A stretch of 64,000 bases of DNA from the NCBI RefSeq assembly GCF_023156505.1, contig NZ_JALNMJ010000002.1, positions 204,382 to 268,381 on the forward strand. The letters are read 5' to 3'. Shown piece by piece: positions 58,042-64,000 of the stretch. Every line of letters begins with the position of its first letter. Position 1 is the first letter of the stretch. The DNA comes from Roseibium sediminicola. GTDB lineage: Bacteria; Pseudomonadota; Alphaproteobacteria; Rhizobiales; Stappiaceae. The notes below the pieces were generated by a model, which was not told the DNA's origin, did no database searches, and saw only the letters and a list, made by a program, of their open reading frames with translations. A program made the position numbers and the translations under genes.

Positions 58042-58082
58042 GCATCACGCTTTTTGTAAATTCACCACAAAAGTTGTGACAT
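58042..58082. promoter_or_regulatory. Candidate PaaX operator upstream of paaG
   Basis: GCATCACG (58042-58049) and TGTGACAT (58075-58082) are halves of an imperfect inverted repeat offset by exactly 33 bp, the same as at 48851. It lies 15 bp upstream of the paaG start and probably covers its promoter. Confidence 0.65.
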
Positions 58083-58284
58083 TAATGCACGCCAAAGGGT
58101 TCCGGTCAAAGACAGATTTGGCCAATTGCGGGTGCGGGCCGCGTTGCATCGGGCAGGCATCCGGCCATGAACCGCTGTTTCCTGTCATTAGGGATAACAC
58201 GGACGCTGAAACGGGACATTGATTCAGCGGATATTTACTTTAATCGCCGATATTTAGCCCGAGTAAGGCCAGCGTCAGGGCACA

Positions 58285-59607
58285 ATGTTCATTCGTAATT
58301 CCACCAATGAGAATTTTTCTCTCGATGTTCCTCTCGAATTGGAAGAGGGCCCGCCTCCCGTCGCATACCGTCGGGTTCTGCAGGTTTTGTCCCTCAGCGC
58401 GGCGGCTTTCCTGACCTGGGCGGCCTTCGGGCAGGTGCGTGAAGTGGCGAACGCGACAGGCGAGATCGTGCCTGCGGGCAAGGTCCAGACGGTCGGCCAT
58501 CTGGAGGGCGGCATCGTTGCCGAAGTGCTGGTTCAGGAAGGCCAGCTGGTGGAAAAAGGCACACCCTTGGTCCGGCTGCAGGAAACGGCAACTTCGAGCG
58601 ATCTTGAACGGGTTCAGACTCGCCTGAAATTTCTGGCAACGGAAGAACAGCGCCTGGCCGGCAGCAGAACGCCGTCCGCTGATCCGAACGGTCTTCGTTT
58701 GAGCGGTGGTGCCGACTTCAGCGAAGCCCAACAGGCCGCTTTCGATGCGCAGCGCACGGCGCTGGCAAAAGAACAACAGGCGCTTAAGGCCCGGATCAGC
58801 GAGAAACAGGCCGAACTGACGAGTATTGTTGAGCGGATCGCTCTGCAGGAAACCCAGGTCGAGATCGAGCAGGAAAAATTCAACATCCAGCAATCGCTTT
58901 ATGATCAGGGATACACATCCAAGCGGCGGTTTCTGGACGCAAAGTCTTCTCTGCAAAACGCGCAAAGCCAGTTGAGCGAATTAATCGGGTTTCGCGGCCG
59001 GGCCCAAGCCCAGCTGACCGAAGCGGAAGCAAGCTTCGACCGATCCGTCGCGGTGGCTCAGGAGGAGCTTGCCGAAGAACGCAGCCGCGTCGTGCAGGAA
59101 CGCAGTGAGCTCGCTTTCGAGGCCGAAAAACAGCTTGACCGCTATGATCGCCTGTTCGTTCGCGCGCCAATAGGCGGCCATATCAAGGCGCTTTACCTGA
59201 AAGGCGCAGGCAGTGTGCTGGCGCCGGGTGACGTGGTGGCGGAAGTCGTGCCGAGCGACAGCGACCTGGTCGCGGAAGTCAGGGTGTCTCCGCGCGATAT
59301 CGGTCACGTCGAAGTCGGCGATGAGGCGGAGATCGCGGTAACAACCTTCGACCCCAATATCGAAGGCACGCTGAAGGGTGAAGTCTCCGTCATCTCCGCG
59401 TCAAGCTTCCGGGACGAATACGGCAATTATTATTTCAAGGCGACCATTCCGCTGGCATCGAACACCATCGGGCAGGGCGCCGCCCAGGAAACGATCTCGC
59501 CCGGTATGGTCGTGGACGCCAAAATCGTGACCGGGTCCAAATCCGTTCTGCAATACATGCTGAAACCGGTGACCCGCGCCATAGGTGATCCCCTCAGCGA
59601 GCGCTGA
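58285..59607 (+). CDS. HlyD-family type I secretion membrane fusion protein (second copy)
   Basis: This 440-residue adaptor has one transmembrane helix near residues 33-52 (QVLSLSAAAFLTWAAFG), the lipoyl half motif GHLEGGIVAEVLVQEGQLVEKG, a long coiled-coil (~95-285) and the second half VRAPIGGHIKALYLKGAGSV. It ends with the beta-barrel and GMVVDAKIVTGSKSVLQYMLKPVTR, typical of HlyD/PrtE secretion adaptors. It stands without an ABC transporter gene on its own strand in the window. It is convergent with the giant RTX gene, 104 bp away, which is its likely cargo. The ATG at 58285 has only a weak AGGG site. Confidence 0.9.
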   Translation: MFIRNSTNENFSLDVPLELEEGPPPVAYRRVLQVLSLSAAAFLTWAAFGQVREVANATGEIVPAGKVQTVGHLEGGIVAEVLVQEGQLVEKGTPLVRLQETATSSDLERVQTRLKFLATEEQRLAGSRTPSADPNGLRLSGGADFSEAQQAAFDAQRTALAKEQQALKARISEKQAELTSIVERIALQETQVEIEQEKFNIQQSLYDQGYTSKRRFLDAKSSLQNAQSQLSELIGFRGRAQAQLTEAEASFDRSVAVAQEELAEERSRVVQERSELAFEAEKQLDRYDRLFVRAPIGGHIKALYLKGAGSVLAPGDVVAEVVPSDSDLVAEVRVSPRDIGHVEVGDEAEIAVTTFDPNIEGTLKGEVSVISASSFRDEYGNYYFKATIPLASNTIGQGAAQETISPGMVVDAKIVTGSKSVLQYMLKPVTRAIGDPLSER

Positions 59608-59655
59608 CGGCAAAGCCGGAACACGTCAACTTCCAGTTTCCGCATGCGGTAAAAA

Positions 59656-59685
59656 GGCCCCGCCGTTTCCGGAGGGGCCCTTTGT
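59656..59685 (+). terminator. Hairpin terminator between the HlyD gene and the RTX gene
   Basis: GGCCCCGCC pairs with GGAGGGGCC (one mismatch) around GTTTCC at 59656-59679, followed by CTTTG; an A-run precedes it, so it may stop transcription from both sides. Confidence 0.8.
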
Positions 59686-59711
59686 CAGTCACCGCTGTCC
59701 GGTGACATCAG

Positions 59712-62700
59712 CTACCAGCGGATTTCCTCGATATCGGTGAAGTTGACCCGGCTGCCATCGGCGAAGTCGATATAGCCGTCCGCATCCTGGGACAGTTCCA
59801 TCCGGCCAGCATCCATATCGGTGTTCTCGATCGTGCCGTTGGTAATGGTCACGGTCCAGTCGGTGCCATATTCGCCGGCCGAGGTGATCCCCGGGCCGCC
59901 GCCAAGATCGATGACATCGGTCCAGGCCGCGCCGGCGCCGCCGCTGATCGTATCGCTGCCATCGCCCAGACCGTACATGAAGAGGTCGGAGCCATCGCCA
60001 CCGGACAGGCTGTCATCTCCGGTGCCACCGATAATGACGTCGTCACCGCTGCCGCCATAGATATTGTCCGCGCCACCTTCACCGAACAACAGGTCGCGCC
60101 CGCCGCCGCCGGAGATGTTGTCACTGCCGGCATCATAGCTCCCACCTTCGATGCGGTCGTTGTAGTCGCCGGTGGAAATATTGTCGCTGCCGCCGACACC
60201 GTCGACGTAATAGGACTGATCGGACGCGCTGAACGTGCCGCTGCCGGTTCCGCCGGTGAAGGTGCTGTCATAGGTGCCATCGACCGAGACGCTGAAGGTT
60301 TCGGAGCTTTCGGAACCGTCTGCGGAGGTCGCGGTGACCACCAGGTCGATGGAGCTTTCCACCTGGCTGTCGAAGAAGGCGTGATCCGCGATGGTCACGA
60401 CACCGTCGGCGTCGATCTCGAACCGGTCGTCGTTCAGGGAGTAGGTAACAGCGTCCCCATCCGGATCGGTTGCCGACGCGGTGATGCCGACCTGTGTGCC
60501 CGCACCATCGGTTTCATGGATGGTGTTGGCGGAACCATCGCTGTCCGTCACCGCGCCGATGTCGTATTCGATCAGGTTCTCGGCGGCAACATCGCCATCG
60601 GCAAAGCGGAAGTTCTCGACATTGGAGACGGTATCCACACCGTCCGGCGCGCCGTCGCGCAGATCGGTTACCGTGTAGCTGCCATCGACGTTCTCGACGA
60701 TGTCATAGTCTTCCCAGTTGCCTGAATAGATTGCCGTGTCCGTACCGGTGCCGCCGTCGATCGTGTCGTTGCCTGCGCCGCCGAAGAGACTGTCATTGCC
60801 TTCGCCGCCGGAAATTGTGTCATCGCCGTCGCCGGTCCAGATGACGTCGTTGCCTGTGCCGCCGTCTACAGTCATGTCGGTGTCGTAGGTGTAGGTATTG
60901 CTGGTCATGTCCAGGATGTCGTCGCCGGCACCCAGATTGACATTTTCAATGCTTTCCAGGCGCGGTCCGGAGGCGTCTTCGTGCATGTCGGAGAAATTGT
61001 CATGCAGGAAGATGGCGTCTGATTGATCGGTGCCGACCAGCGTGTCGTTGCCTTCGCCACCCTTGAACACGTCCGAGTTGCTCGTGCGTCCCGTCAGGGA
61101 AACAGTGTCGCCCGTTTCCGTATTCTGGGCAACATAACCGGACCATGTGCCGCTGTCTGACAAATGCATGGTGTCGTCGCCTGCTCCACCCTGAAGCAGG
61201 TCTGCGCCGTCGCCGCCAGTCAAGGTGTCATTGCCGTCGCCGCCGGAGAGATTGCCGCCATCGTCATGCGCAGTGATGGTGTCGTCGCCTGTGCCGCCGG
61301 TGATGGAATTTTCGGAAACGCCCGTATCGGTGAATGTGACGCCGCCATCGCCCAATTGAAGACCCTCAGCGGCGTCCGCCACATCGATCGTGAAGCTTTC
61401 TGTCGAATTCGAGCCATCCGTCGACGTTGCCGTGACGGTGATCGTGATCTCCGGTTCGGACTCGTAATCGAAGCTTGCGCCGGATGCGACCCGCACGGTG
61501 CCGTCGGCGTCGACGGTAAAGCGGTTGTCGTCAACTGTGTAACTGACCGTATCCGTCACATCCGCGTCACTTGCCTGAGCAACCACACCGACACTAGTGC
61601 CGGCGGATGCGCTTTCGACAACCGAATTGCTGGATCCGTCGGAATCGGTGACCGCGGACACGTCATATTCATCGACATCGGAGACCGAGATCGTGAAGGT
61701 TTCGGATGAGGACGAACCGTCCGTGGAGGTTGCCGTCACGGTGATGTCGATGGATCCTTCGGTCTCCGCGTCAAAGCTTGCGCCGGAGGCCACAGTGACA
61801 ACGCCGTTGTCATCAACCGTGAACCGGTTGTCATTGACCGAATAGGAGACGCTGTCGGATGTGTTTCCGTCTTCGGCAAAGGCGGTCACGCCAACCGTTG
61901 TTCCGGCAGACGCATCTTCGGCGATCGAATTGGTTGTCCCATCCGTATCCGTTACCGCACTTACATCTTCCGCGATCAAATCGCCTGCAAGAACATCGCC
62001 GTCGGCAAAACGGAAGTTTTCGACATTATAGACCGTGTCGGTGCCTTCCGGAGAGCCGTCGCGCTGGTCGACCACCGTGTAGGAACCGTCGCCATTTTCG
62101 GTGATGGAATAGTCAGAGCGATCGCCGGAATAGACCGCCGTGTCGGTGCCGCTACCGCCGTCCAGATAGTCATTGCCGGCACCGCCTTCGAGCGTGTCGT
62201 TGCCGGAGCCGCCATAAAGCGAATCCGCGCCGGCGCCGCCGTCCAGTGCGTCGTCGTCGTTTTCGCCGGCCAGCATGTCGTCGCCTTCGCCGCCGATCAA
62301 AGTATCGTCGCCGCCACCACCGTAGATGGTGTCATTTCCGGCCCCGCCATCGAGATAGTTATTGTCGGTGCTCGGCTGTGAACCGATCTCGTCGTCGATG
62401 AAGTCGTTGCCACCGCCGCCATAAACGACATCGGCGCCTTCGCCATAGAGGATCCGGTCGTCGCCCGCGCCGCCGTACACCGTGTCGTCGCCGGCGCCGC
62501 TATAGATCGTGCTACCGTCATCATGCGCGGTGATGGTGTCTGCGCTGTCATTGCCGGTGATGGAGGTTTCTGCAACACCTGTATCGGTGAAGGTCGTCTG
62601 ACCGGCCTCCATCTGGTAGGCCTCGGCCACGTCTGCAACGGAAACCTCAAAGGTTTCCTGGGACGTTGAGCCGTCCGTCGAGGTTGCTGTCACCGTCAGG

Positions 62701-64000
62701 TAGATTGTCGGTTCGTTTTCATAATCGAACGCGGCGTCCGCTGCTACGGTGACCTCGCCGTTTTCGTCGATGGTGAAGCGGTTGTCGGAAACAGTAAAGG
62801 TGACATTGTCCGTGACATCGCTGTCCTGCGCGGTTGCCGTGATGCCGACGCCGGTGCCTTCAGCCGCGTTCTCGGAAATGCCGTTGGCTGTTGCATCCGT
62901 GTCAGTGACAGCCGAAACGTCATACTCGTCGACATCGGAAACAGAGATGGTGAAGGTCTCTGTCGAAGTGGACCCATCTGTGGACGTTGCCGTCACGGTG
63001 ATGTCGATGGAACCCTCGGTTTCCGCATCGAACGACGCGCCGTCGGCCACAGTGACAACACCGTCGGCGTCCACCGTGAAACGGTTGTCGTCAACGGAGT
63101 AGGAAACACTGTCGGTGGCATCGGCATCGGTTGCCAGGGCGGTGACGCCGACCTGGGTGCCAGCCGTGGCATCTTCGGCGATGGTGTTTGCTGAAGTGTC
63201 ACTGTCGGTGACGGCTGAAACGTCGCTCTCATTTACGTCGGAGACGCTGATCGTGAAGGTCTCGGTGGACGTCGAACCGTCCGTAGACGTCGCCGTCACG
63301 GTGATATCGATGGAACCCTCGGTCTCCGCGTCAAAACTTGCACCGCTTGCGACTGTGACCACGCCATCGGCGTCCACCGTGAAGCGGCCGTCATCGACGG
63401 AATAGGAGACGCCGTCGGTGGCGTCTGCGTCGGTCGCCAGGGCCGTGACACCGACCTGGGTGCCGGCCGTTGCGTCTTCGGCGATGGTGTTGGCCGAAGC
63501 GTCGCTGTCAGTGACGGCAGAGACATCGCTTTCATTCACATCAGAGACGCTGATCGTGAAAGTCTCTGTGGACGTCGAACCATCCGTGGAGGTTGCCGTC
63601 ACGGTGATGTCGATGGAACCCTCGGTCTCGGCATCAAAGCTTGCGCCGTCTGCCACAGTGACAACACCGTCGGCATCCACCGTGAAACGGCTGTCGTCAA
63701 CAGAATAGGAGACGCTGTCGGAGGCGTCGGCGTCGGTCGCCAGGGCCGTGACACCGACCTGGGTGCCGGCCGTTGCGTCTTCGGCGATGGTGTTGGCAGA
63801 AGCGTCGCTGTCAGTGACGGTAGAGACATCGCTTTCATTCACATCAGAGACGCTGATCGTGAAAGTCTCTGTGGAGGTCGAACCATCCGTGGACGTCGCC
63901 GTCACGGTGATGTCGATGGAGCCTTCGGTCTCGGCATCAAAGCTTGCGCCGTCTGCCACAGTGACAACACCGTCGGCATCCACCGTGAAACGGCTGTCGT
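59712..64000 (-). CDS. Giant secreted RTX/cadherin-like repeat protein, C-terminal part (partial)
   Basis: The frame enters from the right window edge and gives 1,428 residues before TAG at 59714-59712; the N-terminus is outside. The visible part starts with tandem 101-residue cadherin-like modules ([21 protein letters not shown] ... DDGRFTV). A first RTX block follows, with [24 protein letters not shown] nonapeptides that bind Ca2+ in parallel beta-rolls. Then come two more modules, a second RTX block, one further cadherin-like module, and a final RTX block ending [11 protein letters not shown]. Two linkers repeat a [19 protein letters not shown]...[10 protein letters not shown] unit. Acidic, Thr/Ser-rich, Cys-free composition and C-terminal RTX repeats fit type I secretion. 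A surface adhesin or biofilm protein is the likeliest role. The adjacent HlyD protein is the probable partner. Confidence 0.92.
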   Translation of the reverse strand, partial: DSRFTVDADGVVTVADGASFDAETEGSIDITVTATSTDGSTSTETFTISVSDVNESDVSTVTDSDASANTIAEDATAGTQVGVTALATDADASDSVSYSVDDSRFTVDADGVVTVADGASFDAETEGSIDITVTATSTDGSTSTETFTISVSDVNESDVSAVTDSDASANTIAEDATAGTQVGVTALATDADATDGVSYSVDDGRFTVDADGVVTVASGASFDAETEGSIDITVTATSTDGSTSTETFTISVSDVNESDVSAVTDSDTSANTIAEDATAGTQVGVTALATDADATDSVSYSVDDNRFTVDADGVVTVADGASFDAETEGSIDITVTATSTDGSTSTETFTISVSDVDEYDVSAVTDTDATANGISENAAEGTGVGITATAQDSDVTDNVTFTVSDNRFTIDENGEVTVAADAAFDYENEPTIYLTVTATSTDGSTSQETFEVSVADVAEAYQMEAGQTTFTDTGVAETSITGNDSADTITAHDDGSTIYSGAGDDTVYGGAGDDRILYGEGADVVYGGGGNDFIDDEIGSQPSTDNNYLDGGAGNDTIYGGGGDDTLIGGEGDDMLAGENDDDALDGGAGADSLYGGSGNDTLEGGAGNDYLDGGSGTDTAVYSGDRSDYSITENGDGSYTVVDQRDGSPEGTDTVYNVENFRFADGDVLAGDLIAEDVSAVTDTDGTTNSIAEDASAGTTVGVTAFAEDGNTSDSVSYSVNDNRFTVDDNGVVTVASGASFDAETEGSIDITVTATSTDGSSSSETFTISVSDVDEYDVSAVTDSDGSSNSVVESASAGTSVGVVAQASDADVTDTVSYTVDDNRFTVDADGTVRVASGASFDYESEPEITITVTATSTDGSNSTESFTIDVADAAEGLQLGDGGVTFTDTGVSENSITGGTGDDTITAHDDGGNLSGGDGNDTLTGGDGADLLQGGAGDDTMHLSDSGTWSGYVAQNTETGDTVSLTGRTSNSDVFKGGEGNDTLVGTDQSDAIFLHDNFSDMHEDASGPRLESIENVNLGAGDDILDMTSNTYTYDTDMTVDGGTGNDVIWTGDGDDTISGGEGNDSLFGGAGNDTIDGGTGTDTAIYSGNWEDYDIVENVDGSYTVTDLRDGAPDGVDTVSNVENFRFADGDVAAENLIEYDIGAVTDSDGSANTIHETDGAGTQVGITASATDPDGDAVTYSLNDDRFEIDADGVVTIADHAFFDSQVESSIDLVVTATSADGSESSETFSVSVDGTYDSTFTGGTGSGTFSASDQSYYVDGVGGSDNISTGDYNDRIEGGSYDAGSDNISGGGGRDLLFGEGGADNIYGGSGDDVIIGGTGDDSLSGGDGSDLFMYGLGDGSDTISGGAGAAWTDVIDLGGGPGITSAGEYGTDWTVTITNGTIENTDMDAGRMELSQDADGYIDFADGSRVNFTDIEEIRW
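62930..64000. repeat. Tandem 303-bp repeats inside the RTX gene
   Basis: About three and a half near-identical copies with a strict 303-bp (101-codon) period are visible, for example the segments starting at 63142, 63445 and 63748. The last two complete copies are identical over tens of bases, synonymous positions included, which indicates recent duplication or gene conversion. The array continues beyond the window. Confidence 0.92.

Noticed and set aside
59821..61709. Plus-strand frames opposite the RTX gene (for example 61164-61709)
   Set aside because: They mirror the repetitive RTX/cadherin codons on the other strand and show no independent coding features.
62930..64000. Assembly artefact as the cause of the repeats
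   Set aside because: Copies differ at scattered positions in a coding-compatible way and keep a strict 303-bp phase, so they are real tandem modules, though the copy number itself could be mis-assembled.

Overview
The window is high-GC, gene-dense chromosomal DNA from an alphaproteobacterium. The best fit is the Hyphomicrobiales (Rhizobiales), probably a marine Stappiaceae-type genome (Roseibium/Labrenzia/Stappia). The clues are an FtcR-type flagellar regulator next to flgF-fliI, an SOS box of the alphaproteobacterial GAAC-N7-GAAC type, the trpD-trpC-moaC-moeA and tpiA-secG-pyrG blocks, a form II (coxSLM-order) CO-dehydrogenase-like cluster, and a complete epoxidase-type phenylacetate (paa) locus. 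The species call is inference; no database was consulted.

Layout. 1-3.4 kb: end of a flagellar operon (flgF end, an uncharacterised 255-aa gene, fliI, terminator) and the orphan regulator ftcR. 3.8-7.7 kb: a membrane histidine kinase paired with a REC-DUF3369-degenerate GGDEF-EAL response regulator (a probable c-di-GMP phosphodiesterase). 7.9-12.7 kb: coxG-coxS-coxL-coxM-like molybdenum hydroxylase. 13.0-16.1 kb: type I secretion ABC transporter and membrane fusion protein. 16.1-21.6 kb, minus strand: ppiD-trpD-trpC-moaC-moeA. 21.8-25.7 kb: tpiA, secG, pyrG and a glyoxalase-like gene. 25.9-30.2 kb: RND efflux adaptor and pump, then tRNA-Lys(UUU) on the minus strand. 30.9-33.4 kb: a small unknown protein, a TAXI-type binding protein and a CcdA-like protein. 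33.37-33.96 kb: a nest of non-coding palindromic elements bounded by CTAG. 34.0-43 kb: a coiled-coil/SPOR-like membrane protein, glmU, glmS, a GNAT acetyltransferase, DUF454, DUF502 and recG, with an SOS box before sdhE and mfd (to 46.6 kb). 46.7-47.8 kb: znuA with a long histidine-rich loop. 47.9-58.0 kb: paa locus: paaX, paaA-DUF3291-paaB-C-D-E-Z on the plus strand and paaG-paaI-paaK on the minus strand. 58.3-59.6 kb: a second HlyD-type fusion protein. 59.7 kb to the window end, minus strand: the C-terminal 1,428 residues of a giant RTX/cadherin-like secreted protein with near-identical 303-bp tandem repeats.

How the parts work together. The paa genes encode activation (PaaK), epoxidation (PaaABCDE), isomerisation (PaaG), ring opening/oxidation (PaaZ) and CoA salvage (PaaI). 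Both paa promoters carry the same widely spaced inverted repeat (halves offset by exactly 33 bp), a convincing PaaX operator candidate. MoaC and MoeA make the molybdenum cofactor needed by the coxSLM-type enzyme. Two type I secretion modules and an RTX adhesin suggest surface attachment, which fits the neighbouring flagellar and c-di-GMP genes.

Most unusual items: (1) the 33.37-33.96 kb nest, where a 167-bp double-hairpin unit occurs twice, with conserved stems, variable loops and two compensatory base-pair changes; (2) the matched paa operators; (3) the SOS box between recG and sdhE-mfd; (4) the DUF3291 gene inside the paa monooxygenase operon; (5) the tandemly duplicated adhesin repeats; (6) the form II CoxL with its own CoxG. 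I found no CRISPR array, prophage, intact transposase gene or recognisable defence system.
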